This document shows positions 8,000 through 16,245 of a stretch of 44,120 nucleotides of DNA, in pieces (the first letter of the stretch is position 1; each line of letters starts with the position of its first letter). The notes beneath the pieces are model-generated. The model had not been told where the DNA came from and ran no database searches. It was given only the letters and a program-made list of their open reading frames with translations. The translations under genes and the position numbers were made by a program. This DNA is from Candidatus Poribacteria bacterium (GTDB lineage: Bacteria; Poribacteria; WGA-4E; PCPOR2b), in assembly GCA_022822785.1 (NCBI GenBank), contig JAJEAL010000054.1:1-44120 (forward strand). The letters run 5' to 3'.

Positions 8000-8941
8000 C
8001 TACCACCGCTGTCGAGACCGCAAATACACACGCAACACAATTGCTAAGGCGTTTACCATCAGGACAGCCCCCAAAAGTACAACGGCTGTGCCGTACTCCA
8101 AAGCTTCAGGGACCCCCGGCACTTGCGTCGAAAGTTGGTACAGGTGCATTGAGAGTGCCATAAACCGATCGAGCAGGCCGTAGGCAAAAACGTCTCCTTC
8201 AGAAATAGCCTTAAAAAATACTGCGCCGGTAAACATAATTGGTGCAGTCTCACCTGCTGCCCGTGACACCTGTAAGATCACGCCGGTCAGTATACCGCTG
8301 ATTGAATTTGGTAGGACAATGCCCCGAATCGTTTGCCACCGTGTCGCGCCGGTGTTCCAACAGGCTTCCCGGAACGCCATCGGAACAGCGCCGAGCGCCT
8401 CCTTCGTGCTGGCGATGATAACCGGCAGGGTCATGATTGCCAACGTAAGCGAGGCAGCTAAAACCGAGCGCCCCATCCTTGCAAAATACACAAAAGCGCC
8501 CACACCAAAAAGCGCATGCACAATACTGGGCACCCCGGCGAGATTAACCACTGCAAGATTGATTATTCGGGTGAACCAGCTTTCGCGCGCGTATTCATTC
8601 AGATAGACCGCTGCTAACACTCCGATTGGTGCGGAAACAAGCAGCGAGATTATCACGATGTAAATCGTTCCAAGCAAGGGTGCCCATATCCCACCGGCTC
8701 TCATCCCTTTTGCAGGGTTTGAGAAAAAGAACTCGAGAGACAGAATCGGTGCTGCCTTGACAAAGAGATATACAACGATGAGAATTAGTGGCAAGATCAT
8801 CAACAGCGTCATCGCGAAGAAAACGCCGCGTGCAACGTTCTCTGTCAGCTGTCTTTTACGACTGTGCTTAGTTGCAGTGAACATCAATTCAGGTGAGACG
8901 ATTTTTGGCGAGGTGGGAGCGGGATTTATATCTGTTGCCAT
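8000..8941 (-). CDS. pstA: Phosphate ABC transporter permease PstA
   Basis: 313 residues, slightly longer than usual because of a cytoplasmic N-terminus of about 35 residues. A first membrane helix (F-F-A-M-T-L-L-M-I-L-P-L-I-L-I-V) is followed by the PstA-typical periplasmic stretch A-P-I-L-S-L-E-F-F-F. Further helices and the permease coupling loop with E-A-C-W-N-T-G-A-T-R-W-Q-T (the EAA-type loop that docks on the ATPase) follow. A late R-A-A-G-E-T-A-P-I-M-F-T-G matches the conserved PstA segment. It forms the inner-membrane channel with PstC, 19 bases downstream of it; 67 bases separate it from the next pstB. Confidence 0.95.
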   Translation of the reverse strand: MATDINPAPTSPKIVSPELMFTATKHSRKRQLTENVARGVFFAMTLLMILPLILIVVYLFVKAAPILSLEFFFSNPAKGMRAGGIWAPLLGTIYIVIISLLVSAPIGVLAAVYLNEYARESWFTRIINLAVVNLAGVPSIVHALFGVGAFVYFARMGRSVLAASLTLAIMTLPVIIASTKEALGAVPMAFREACWNTGATRWQTIRGIVLPNSISGILTGVILQVSRAAGETAPIMFTGAVFFKAISEGDVFAYGLLDRFMALSMHLYQLSTQVPGVPEALEYGTAVVLLGAVLMVNALAIVLRVYLRSRQRW

Positions 8942-8960
8942 GTAATTTTCTATATGAACG

Positions 8961-9869
8961 TTATGCCTTTTCGCGAATGCCTTTAATCACAAGGTCAGTG
9001 ACAAAATTCACAATAAATGTAATTGAAAATAGCAAAACACCGATGATAAATAGTACTCGATAGTGGTCACTTCCCACCGCTGCTTCACCTAATTCGGCTG
9101 CAATCGTGGCGGTCAATGTGCGGACGGAATCGAACGGACTGGTCGGCATCTTCACCGCATGACCTGTTGTCATCAACACCGCCATCGTTTCACCTACTGC
9201 ACGGCCAACGCCCAACAACACCGCTGCGAGCAACCCATTCTTTGCTGTGGGCAACAACACACGATAAACTACCTGCCAGCGCGTTGCACCGAGCGCTTCA
9301 GCCGCTTCTCGATATGAATCCGGAACAGCCTTCAGAGCGTCTTCACCGATAGAAACGATAATGGGGACGCTCATCAGCGCTAGAATAATACCACCATTTA
9401 ACATCGTTAAGCCAATCGGTACGTTGAACAAATCTATAATCAGTGCATTCATCACCGTCAAGCCTATGAATCCCCACACGACAGACGGAATCGCCGCGAG
9501 TAATTCAATGACGATTTTGAGCGTCTCCTTCAGTTTCGGTCCACAAAATTCAGACACAAAGATAGCTGCCCCGAGCCCAAACGGCACAGCGAGAAACATC
9601 GCCAAAACCGTCACACTAAAGGTCCCTGCGATTAATGCCAATACACCGTAACGTTTGTTACTTACTGAAGTGGGGTACCATTCGGGGCTTGTGAGAAATT
9701 CAACGATGTCCAATCCCCCGAAGAAAAACCCCATCCCTTCGCGGAAGACAAAGAAAAATATGCCAAAGACGAAGATAATTGCGCTGATACCACACAGACG
9801 AATAATTCCTTCGATTACTGGCTCACCCCAACGGCCTAGTTGGTGAAAAATGTTAACGATTGTTCGCAT
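8961..9869 (-). CDS. pstC: Phosphate ABC transporter permease PstC
   Basis: 302 residues. Membrane helices alternate through the protein (for example S-A-I-I-F-V-F-G-I-F-F-F-V-F). The conserved PstC features W-Y-P-T, P-S-V-V-W-G-F-I-G and the coupling loop E-A-A-E-A-L-G-A-T-R-W-Q-V are all present. The late segment G-V-G-R-A-V-G-E-T-M-A-V-L-M corresponds to the charged, phosphate-contacting helix of PstC. It pairs with PstA in the inner membrane. The start ATG at 9869 has only a weak ribosome site, so coupling to pstS, 57 bases upstream, may matter. Confidence 0.95.
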   Translation of the reverse strand: MRTIVNIFHQLGRWGEPVIEGIIRLCGISAIIFVFGIFFFVFREGMGFFFGGLDIVEFLTSPEWYPTSVSNKRYGVLALIAGTFSVTVLAMFLAVPFGLGAAIFVSEFCGPKLKETLKIVIELLAAIPSVVWGFIGLTVMNALIIDLFNVPIGLTMLNGGIILALMSVPIIVSIGEDALKAVPDSYREAAEALGATRWQVVYRVLLPTAKNGLLAAVLLGVGRAVGETMAVLMTTGHAVKMPTSPFDSVRTLTATIAAELGEAAVGSDHYRVLFIIGVLLFSITFIVNFVTDLVIKGIREKA

Positions 9870-9926
9870 AATTGATGGTCATCCACTGACGCTTTGACAC
9901 CGTAATTCGATAAACGCTATCGCGCC

Positions 9927-10835
9927 TCATTTCTGCCCGACTGGCACGTAACCCGTCTTCTCAACGATTGCCTGGCCCGCTGGCGAAAAGATCCAATCTA
10001 GGTAAGACTGTTCCTGCGGTTCTGGAGTTCCGAGCGAATACATATACAAGGGCCTTGCGATTGGATATGTACCATCAAGCACACCTTGGGCGGTGGGACC
10101 ATAGGCGAGATCACTAGTAGCCTGGGCTATTTTGAGCATTTTCACCTCTTCCGTAGCGTACCCCATACCGCTATAGCCAATGGCACACGGTGTATGTGCG
10201 ACAAGTTCGACAACATCCTTAGAGCCGTGTAGATCTCTTGAACCGAGTTTATAGTCGCGATTCTTACCGAGAATTGCTGCACGGAAATAAACGAATGTCC
10301 CGGAATTCGATTGTCGGCTCACCCGAATAATCTCGTCATTAGCACATTCGCTATTATCGATCCCCAGTTGAGACCATTTCGTTATGTTTCCACCTTCTCC
10401 GTAGATAGCAGCAAGTTGATCTATTGAGATTTCAGTCAGTGGGTTGTCCTTGTGGACGTATACAGCGAGCGCATCGTACCCAACGATGAACTCTTTCGGC
10501 GCTTCGCCGGTGTGCTCTATCACCCGTTCCCTTTCCTCTGGGGTCATTTGACGGCTACAGTTTGCGATGTCTACCGTGCCGCTGACTAGTGCAGCGATAC
10601 CAGTGCCTGAACCGCCACCGGAAACTTCAAGAGACACATCGGGCTGGACTGTCGCATACTCCTCTGCCCACGCCTGTGCGAGATTGACCATCGTATCAGA
10701 GCCCGCATTCTGAATCACGGACTTTGCCGCTGTGTTAGCCTCGCTCTCTTCGCCGGTCTCGTTCTTCTTTGTACATCCGTTTGAAAATAAACAGAGCCCT
10801 ATCGTAACCATAGCGCACAATACTTTATTAAACAT
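9927..10835 (-). CDS. pstS: Phosphate-binding lipoprotein PstS
   Basis: 302 residues from the ATG at 10835, which has AAGGAGAAGG just upstream; the longer frame to 10865 lies inside phoU. The signal peptide ends with F-S-N-G-C (Cys21), so the protein is probably anchored as a lipoprotein. Phosphate-contact segments are clear: A-G-S-D-T-M, G-G-G-S-G-T-G-I, S-R-Q-M-T-P-E-E and R-Q-S-N-S-G-T-F. It captures phosphate in the periplasm and delivers it to PstC/PstA. The start codon overlaps the phoU stop (ATGTTTAA), indicating translational coupling. Confidence 0.96.
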   Translation of the reverse strand: MFNKVLCAMVTIGLCLFSNGCTKKNETGEESEANTAAKSVIQNAGSDTMVNLAQAWAEEYATVQPDVSLEVSGGGSGTGIAALVSGTVDIANCSRQMTPEERERVIEHTGEAPKEFIVGYDALAVYVHKDNPLTEISIDQLAAIYGEGGNITKWSQLGIDNSECANDEIIRVSRQSNSGTFVYFRAAILGKNRDYKLGSRDLHGSKDVVELVAHTPCAIGYSGMGYATEEVKMLKIAQATSDLAYGPTAQGVLDGTYPIARPLYMYSLGTPEPQEQSYLDWIFSPAGQAIVEKTGYVPVGQK

Positions 10836-11955
10836 CAGTTTCCTTCTCCTTATCAATATCATCACCGAGAATTGCTTGAGTTAATTCTCGGAGGTGTGTG
10901 TCTAAGAATTCAAATGTTTTTTGGTACGCAGCTTGAACTGCCTTTTCAGTGTCTTCAATTTTTGATGGATCTTGCACTTCCCAACTGATGTGAACTGGCC
11001 TCGACGCTAGCGATGGGAGTGCTTTGTCGGCTGCCTCACAGAGCGAGACAATGATTGCATAATCTTCGAGATCTAAAATCTGACTTAAATATTTGGATGT
11101 CTGACCAGTAATATCAATCCCCTTCTCTGCCATGAATTCTACAGTTTGTGGATCCAGTGGTTGAGACGCCACGCCGGCACTACTGAAATGGATTCTTTGC
11201 GGTTCAAGCGTATTGCCGATACCGACTGCCATCTGCCCCCTGCAGGCATCATGCTCGGCGACACAAAGCACCCGCAATACCTGTTGATAGTCATGTCTGA
11301 GATCTTCACCGGTACACATATACAAGATTTCTTCACAAATATTGCTTGACTGATTCGCTACCCGTTCTAAGCAACTGACTATCGTCACGAGTGGCACCAA
11401 TGCCTCTGATGGCAGCTCACCATTGTTGTGCAATTGAATTAAGTCACTATGAATTTCATAGCGCAGATTATCTATCGCCCGTTCTTTTTCTTTTTGCCTT
11501 GTTGCCTTTGCCAATTCAGCATTACGGTCGGTAAAGGCTTGTAGTGCATTACGAAGAAAAGAGATTGCGAGGTTGGCAATGTCGGTAAGCTTGGGGTGGG
11601 ACGCATGTGCACCCAGATCAGTAACGGTCAAAAATCGCCGAGCAATGGATTTTGCATAATCACCGACGCGTTCCAATTCAGTGTTTATCTTGATGACCGA
11701 ATAAACGAAACGCATCTGGCCCGCGACTGGCAGGTGCTTAATCAGGAACCTTTGGCAAAGTGATTGTAGGTTGGCCTCTAACTCATCAATATACCGGTCC
11801 CTTAAAATCACAGCGTAAGCGAGTTGTCGGTTATTCTGCTCAATCGCACCCAGACAGGTCTCTAACGCTTGTTCAGCCAATGCGCCCATCCTAATTACCT
11901 CGCTGCGGATTAAATCGATGTCCTGCTGCATGTTTTCTTCTAAGTGAGATTGCAT
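10828..11955 (-). CDS. phoU: PhoU fused to a low-molecular-weight phosphatase/ArsC-like domain lacking its nucleophile
   Basis: 375 residues; PhoU alone is normally about 220-240. Residues 1-215 are PhoU: two three-helix repeats with the metal-binding motif E-R-V-G-D (96-100) in the first. In the second repeat the equivalent reads E-R-V-A-N (197-201), with Asp replaced by Asn. Residues 227-330 match the LMW-phosphatase/thioredoxin-linked arsenate reductase fold: a P-loop strand L-R-V-L, C-R-G-Q-M-A, S-S-A-G-V, D-I-T-G-Q-T-S-K and the W-E-V-Q-D-P loop with the general-acid Asp329. The expected nucleophile of the C-X5-R loop is Ala233 (A-E-H-D-A-C-R), so the domain should not be catalytic. It heads the pst operon, whereas phoU usually comes last. 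A regulatory phosphate or arsenate sensor is an inference. Confidence 0.9.
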   Translation of the reverse strand: MQSHLEENMQQDIDLIRSEVIRMGALAEQALETCLGAIEQNNRQLAYAVILRDRYIDELEANLQSLCQRFLIKHLPVAGQMRFVYSVIKINTELERVGDYAKSIARRFLTVTDLGAHASHPKLTDIANLAISFLRNALQAFTDRNAELAKATRQKEKERAIDNLRYEIHSDLIQLHNNGELPSEALVPLVTIVSCLERVANQSSNICEEILYMCTGEDLRHDYQQVLRVLCVAEHDACRGQMAVGIGNTLEPQRIHFSSAGVASQPLDPQTVEFMAEKGIDITGQTSKYLSQILDLEDYAIIVSLCEAADKALPSLASRPVHISWEVQDPSKIEDTEKAVQAAYQKTFEFLDTHLRELTQAILGDDIDKEKETDV

Positions 11956-12048
11956 CGCGTGTCTCCCTCAATTTTGTCGCGTCCCGACGCTTGTCACGAT
12001 ACACGGCAGCATATCATGGTTGAGGAACAATAGACAAAACATCCATGG

Positions 12049-13095
12049 CTAGAATCTAAAAAACGCCGTCAAACGTGGCATAACGGTTTCGTCAGGTTTA
12101 GTACCGTTATCCGGTTCATCGTAAAAAATGAAGACCAGATTGGGCATGACATGAAACGCTTCAGTTGGCGCCCAATCTAGCCCGATCAGAATCATATTCG
12201 GGGCTGCAGTTTCATCAAAAGGGATATAAGAAATTACCTTCGCATCGGGATTTGACTCAAACAGTCGATCAAATCGAGCGAAAGCCCATACCTTGTTCTT
12301 GACCAATTGCACTGCACCGAAGGCCGAGCCCACCAAAATATTGAGGTCGTCCTCGTTTTCCCGCTGCCGCGTCTGGTTGGCAAGCTGAACACCGAGTCGA
12401 AATTGCTCCCGTTGATAACCGAGAAAACCTTGTAATGTATACCATCTGCCCAAGTCCACCGCGTTTTCCAAATCAGCATATCCTTCAAGGATAACGCCCA
12501 TAACGGGCTTGGCTGCGAGCGAAAAGGCGATTTTCTTGTTCTTATCAATTTCCGCCTTTGTGCTCATGCCATTTGCAAATGTCAGATGATAGCTGACTAT
12601 CTTTGATTTATCGACATCGCCTTGTAACCCTATACCAAAGTCGGTGCTGCTTCCCATTTTCTGAAGGTCAATCACCGTTTTTGCAACAGAGCGGTAGCCC
12701 CATACCTTTTCAATATTCTTCCAAGTCGGTGTGCCAAGTAATCCCAAATAAATGTTTGTTCGCCACTTGGATTGCTTCCATCTCAGATAGCCGTTTTTGA
12801 GAAATGGTTCAAATTTCGCGCTTGTCTGACGGGCTGTGGGAAATGATGAGCTATTCATCTCCAGACGAAACCGTACAGAGACTGCTTCTGACAGATCTTT
12901 GTCGTAATCAAAGTAAACGCGTCGATACTGAAATCCATTCCGATTCTTAAGTCCAACCTCATGAGACTTTAACACATAGTAATAATCGCCAAAAAAGTAA
13001 CCGCTAATCCTACCTTCATCGGCCCTTGATATGGAAGCGCTGCTCAATAATAAATAGATAAAAAACAAAAAACCGTATCGAAAATATCTCTTCAT
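12049..13095 (-). CDS. Outer-membrane porin-like beta-barrel protein
   Basis: 348 residues from the ATG at 13095, with GGAGG seven bases upstream. A signal peptide (M-K-R-Y-F-R-Y-G then a hydrophobic run ending S-R-A-D) precedes alternating aromatic strands such as G-Y-F-F-G-D-Y-Y-Y-V and R-R-V-Y-F-D-Y-D. The chain ends in F-F-R-F, the terminal Phe typical of outer-membrane barrels inserted by BamA. The overall pattern resembles phosphate-selective (OprO/OprP) or carbohydrate porins, but no specific signature was recognised. Its place between tonB and phoU, and the TGTCACA repeats in front of it, make a role in phosphate passage across the outer membrane likely. Confidence 0.8.
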   Translation of the reverse strand: MKRYFRYGFLFFIYLLLSSASISRADEGRISGYFFGDYYYVLKSHEVGLKNRNGFQYRRVYFDYDKDLSEAVSVRFRLEMNSSSFPTARQTSAKFEPFLKNGYLRWKQSKWRTNIYLGLLGTPTWKNIEKVWGYRSVAKTVIDLQKMGSSTDFGIGLQGDVDKSKIVSYHLTFANGMSTKAEIDKNKKIAFSLAAKPVMGVILEGYADLENAVDLGRWYTLQGFLGYQREQFRLGVQLANQTRQRENEDDLNILVGSAFGAVQLVKNKVWAFARFDRLFESNPDAKVISYIPFDETAAPNMILIGLDWAPTEAFHVMPNLVFIFYDEPDNGTKPDETVMPRLTAFFRF

Positions 13096-13165
13096 AAGAC
13101 CTCCGTTCGATAACATGTTTGTGCAACGCCATTCTGGTAAGTTGCTTAATGTCGCTCAACCTAAA

Positions 13166-13200
13166 ACTATACCATAAATGTCACAAATTGTCACAAAAAA
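13166..13200 (-). promoter_or_regulatory. Candidate Pho-type operator/promoter of the porin gene
   Basis: On the minus strand two TTTGTGACA repeats ten bases apart (plus-strand TGTCACA at 13179-13185 and 13189-13195) lie seven bases upstream of TATAGT (13166-13171). The spacing is seven rather than the nine seen at the other sites, so this is a weaker match. Confidence 0.5.
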
Positions 13201-13245
13201 GCATGCTATGAAGCAGGAGCCTATGAAAAGAGGGGTTGTCAGTTT

Positions 13246-14265
13246 CTAATGTGTCTGTAGCTGAAAAGCAATCGGGATTTCTAAGCGAAGTGTTAAACCT
13301 TCTTTACCTTCAGGAAATGGCGGGTATGGCGCGGCGTCGCGTACCGCGGACAAAGCAGCGGCGTCAAGCGATTTGGAGCTAGAGGAGCCGACAACTTTAG
13401 CATCAAGAAGGCTGCCATCACGACGAATCGTAAATTGTACCTGTACCTCGCTACCGTCATCTAAACTTCGTACCGCTCGTGGATAACGTTGAGAGCGTTT
13501 GATTTTGTCTCGTATTGACTGGAGAAACTCCGTAAACGATTGGGTTGCATCCCTTAGCTCTGCTGTGATTGGATCAATCGCCTCCGGATCGAAATCCACT
13601 TGTGCAAAATTACTGCCTGTGTCAATCTTGGTGGCTATTGAGGTGCTCATAAATTTTGGAGCTTCAAACTGAGGGGTTATCGCAACGACTTGTGCTTGGC
13701 GTGCTCCACCAAATAGCCCCCTGTTAAGCTGGGTGGTCGGCTCACCCATTGCTCCAACGGAAAGATTGCTCGCCGGAATTGTGAATCTTTCGCTGCCGAT
13801 TGGGAGGCGGGCGCTTGTTGTAGCAATGTGTTGAAGCTGCGGTTTAGGTGTTGCCACTGCTTTTCGAGGAGTGGTAGTTTTAGCAACGCGCGGGCGAGAC
13901 CGGCGTTTAAGTGTCGGTTTGGGGGCAGGTTTCATGAGCACCCCTTGTATTAGTTCTTCATTTGCAATCTTTTCTTGAACAACGTACGCTGTCGCAATCA
14001 ATGCCGCGACAAGGTGCAGCACAAGTGACACAAAAAACGCTCCGCCTCTCTTGCCGGCCTGCTTGCGGGTGGCTTGGATTTGAACCGGCGCACTGTGTTC
14101 CTTAAGTTCACTGGCAGCAGGCGCACTCACGTGAGATACAGATGCTTGTCCACTGCTAGCGGACGTCGAGGCTGCACTCGCACTCGTTGCCTGTACTGGA
14201 CGTGTGACTTTCTTTATCTTCTTTTTACCTTTGCTTGCCTTATAATTAGAAATGTAACCACTCAT
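13246..14265 (-). CDS. tonB: TonB energy-transducing protein with extended N-terminus
   Basis: 339 residues. The single membrane helix (about 75-97) contains S80-L-V-L-H84, the S-x-x-x-H pair that TonB uses to couple with ExbB/ExbD. It is preceded by about 70 low-complexity cytoplasmic residues (Lys-rich, then Ala/Ser-rich), much longer than in classical TonB. A Pro/Lys/Arg-rich periplasmic spacer follows. The last 85 residues are the TonB C-terminal domain: I-R-R-D-G-S-L-L-D-A-K-V and A-P-Y-P-P-F-P-E-G. No exbB/exbD is in the window. It starts six bases after the upstream small gene and probably energises the receptor at 16246-19086. Confidence 0.92.
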   Translation of the reverse strand: MSGYISNYKASKGKKKIKKVTRPVQATSASAASTSASSGQASVSHVSAPAASELKEHSAPVQIQATRKQAGKRGGAFFVSLVLHLVAALIATAYVVQEKIANEELIQGVLMKPAPKPTLKRRSRPRVAKTTTPRKAVATPKPQLQHIATTSARLPIGSERFTIPASNLSVGAMGEPTTQLNRGLFGGARQAQVVAITPQFEAPKFMSTSIATKIDTGSNFAQVDFDPEAIDPITAELRDATQSFTEFLQSIRDKIKRSQRYPRAVRSLDDGSEVQVQFTIRRDGSLLDAKVVGSSSSKSLDAAALSAVRDAAPYPPFPEGKEGLTLRLEIPIAFQLQTH

Positions 14266-14271
14266 ATCTGT

Positions 14272-14772
14272 TCAATCCTCATAGCTTAAAAGTTTATAAC
14301 GATTGTATTTCTTTACGATAGATCCCAGAATTCGCAACTCGACTTTTCTGCCATCCGGTTTCTGGACTGTAAGTACTGTGCCACGTAGCAGCTTAAAACC
14401 GTTATATGTTTCGGTTGGGCGGTCAAATTCCATGTTCACGAAAGCTAAATTTTGGCTGCCATATTTTTCAATCCAGCTGCTAGCGCCGAGTACGCACTTC
14501 TTATTTAGATTTGACCATGCAAAGTCAGGGGTAAAATTATATGGAGGACGGCTCGCAGGGAAAGCGGGCCATACCCATGAATAGTACTCATCCTGATTCA
14601 CCCTCAGCTGATGTAATGCATCAATATCCCCACGATTCAACGCATCAACGATAGCATGACCAAGGGCAGCCGGGGAAGTCAAGCTGCCCTCCCATGCGCT
14701 TTTTCTTTGCCAACCGATTGATACGATCAGCACAATGAGGGGAATTATCCCTAACGCAATTCGCCATTTCAT
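14272..14772 (-). CDS. Conserved-context hypothetical membrane-anchored protein
   Basis: 166 residues; the family was not recognised. An N-terminal hydrophobic segment (I-A-L-G-I-I-P-L-I-V-L-I-V-S-I-G-W) would anchor or export it. The rest is soluble, Trp/Tyr/Asn-rich, with a possible NTF2-like start (A-I-V-D-A-L-N-R-G-D-I-D-A-L). It contains a single Cys after the helix, so no disulfide is expected. No clear ribosome binding site precedes the ATG at 14772. It lies six bases upstream of tonB and 77 downstream of the beta-helix gene, all on the same strand, suggesting a role in the TonB-linked uptake system. That role is inferred from position only. Confidence 0.65.
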   Translation of the reverse strand: MKWRIALGIIPLIVLIVSIGWQRKSAWEGSLTSPAALGHAIVDALNRGDIDALHQLRVNQDEYYSWVWPAFPASRPPYNFTPDFAWSNLNKKCVLGASSWIEKYGSQNLAFVNMEFDRPTETYNGFKLLRGTVLTVQKPDGRKVELRILGSIVKKYNRYKLLSYED

Positions 14773-14849
14773 GTGATAAGATAAAGTGGATTCAAGGATT
14801 GAACGAGATCATTTAACATCTTAATCCTGAACCTCCTTGAATCCATAGA

Positions 14850-16178
14850 TTAGTTTTGAGCAGTTGTTGTCCAACCTGCGGTCCAGTTATCGTTGGGGCC
14901 CATGCCACCAATGAAATTCACCGGTTCAAAGAAGCCATCTCCAGGCGGTGAGGCGACCGGAACTGTCCCGTCGACTGCAGGAGAACCCGCTTGCGGACGG
15001 AAATCCGGCCCGGTTAAGTTGAATGGATTGGTCAACATAGCATCCGCTTCAAGGTTATTGAATGTAGGATTCATTGCCCATGCAGCTTCATCAAAATCTT
15101 CGTCCGGGTCGGCAAAATTGCTTGGTTGGTTATTGGAGAAGATAGTATTCTGAACAGTGAGACCACCACTGTTCGCTTGTGCAATCGTGGACGCATTGTC
15201 AATATCAAGCCCAGCTTTGTTTTTGAAGCCGTGTACAATGATATTGCGGTAAATTCCCGCTGCGCCTTCACGAATCAACATACCGGTGTCACTCGTCGGA
15301 CCCTTGGGGTCACCGACAAGCGTGACGTTATAGATTGTCGGTGCAGAGCGTGGCGTCGCATCATTGTTCTTACTGCTGTTGTCATTTTCAAAACCGTTAT
15401 CAGCTTCATCTCCGCGCTGCTGTGCAATCCAGAACTGGCCCTTGCCTGTCCAACCATCCGTCCAATCGAAGGAATCATCGCGTGCGCCAGTGACGAGTGC
15501 ATGTTTGATGTTGACCGTACCGCCGAACATCTCAATGCCGTCATCCTGATTGAAATGCACCTGCACATAATCAACGACTGTGCCAGAGCCAACGCCTTGG
15601 AACGCGATACCGTTTAACTCGTTATCCGGGCTAAACTCAATACCAGCGTATTCGACGCGAACATACTTGAGAACGCCGCTGTTATCTGTCGGATTGTTTC
15701 CACCGAAAGCCCCTGTGTCCCCTTCACCAAACGTGACGCCTTGGTTACTCGGAGCGCGGCCATTAATGATCAAACCGCCCCACTGACCGCGACCTCGCGA
15801 CCCTTCGAGCGCATCGCTTGTGAAAACAATTGGCGCGTCCTGTGTTCCTTCAGCCATAATTTTTGAACCTTGTGTGATAATGAGAGTGCCGTTGGAAATG
15901 CCTTCGCCATAAATGGTAGTTCCCGGCTCAATTGTCAGTGTAGCACCGTTCTCCACAAACACAGCACCACGTAATACGTGTTCCCGGGTTGCTGTGAGAG
16001 TGAGGTCTTCGGTGATTTTACCTTCGAGGAGGTTTGGCCCGCTCGGTTCCTCTTCGGTAACGATATCTTCGCCTGTGTCGTTGTTGTCGTCGTCATCGTC
16101 GCCGCCACAACCCACAAGCAGAAGGGCGAGGCAGATACAAAAGACGGACAACAACCGAAAAACCAAAAGATTACTCAT
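14850..16178 (-). CDS. Outer-surface lipoprotein with right-handed parallel beta-helix
   Basis: 442 residues. The signal peptide ends L-L-V-G-C (Cys24), followed by an acidic Asp/Asn linker typical of surface-exposed lipoproteins. The body shows regular beta-helix turns: V-F-V-E-N-G-A-T-L-T-I-E-P-G-T-T-I-Y-G, repeated V-x-N-I-x-F/V-x-N patterns and a W-G-G-L-I-I-N-G-R segment. This family is found beside TonB-dependent receptors in several phyla; its molecular job is unknown. Here it stands 67 bases downstream of the receptor in the phosphate island, so a ligand-capture or partner role for the receptor is plausible but inferred. Confidence 0.85.
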   Translation of the reverse strand: MSNLLVFRLLSVFCICLALLLVGCGGDDDDDNNDTGEDIVTEEEPSGPNLLEGKITEDLTLTATREHVLRGAVFVENGATLTIEPGTTIYGEGISNGTLIITQGSKIMAEGTQDAPIVFTSDALEGSRGRGQWGGLIINGRAPSNQGVTFGEGDTGAFGGNNPTDNSGVLKYVRVEYAGIEFSPDNELNGIAFQGVGSGTVVDYVQVHFNQDDGIEMFGGTVNIKHALVTGARDDSFDWTDGWTGKGQFWIAQQRGDEADNGFENDNSSKNNDATPRSAPTIYNVTLVGDPKGPTSDTGMLIREGAAGIYRNIIVHGFKNKAGLDIDNASTIAQANSGGLTVQNTIFSNNQPSNFADPDEDFDEAAWAMNPTFNNLEADAMLTNPFNLTGPDFRPQAGSPAVDGTVPVASPPGDGFFEPVNFIGGMGPNDNWTAGWTTTAQN

Positions 16179-16245
16179 TGAGTTGAGATTCCTTTCTTTG
16201 TTGTTAAATTAAGTGTGAAACATAAAGAGATGTCTTTGTTCCTCT

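Noticed and set aside
11956-12048. A Pho-type site in front of phoU-pst
   Set aside because: A CGTGACA is present near 11990, but no -10 at nine bases and no second box. The operon may be read from the porin gene or from an ordinary promoter (TTGTCT-N18-TATGCT).
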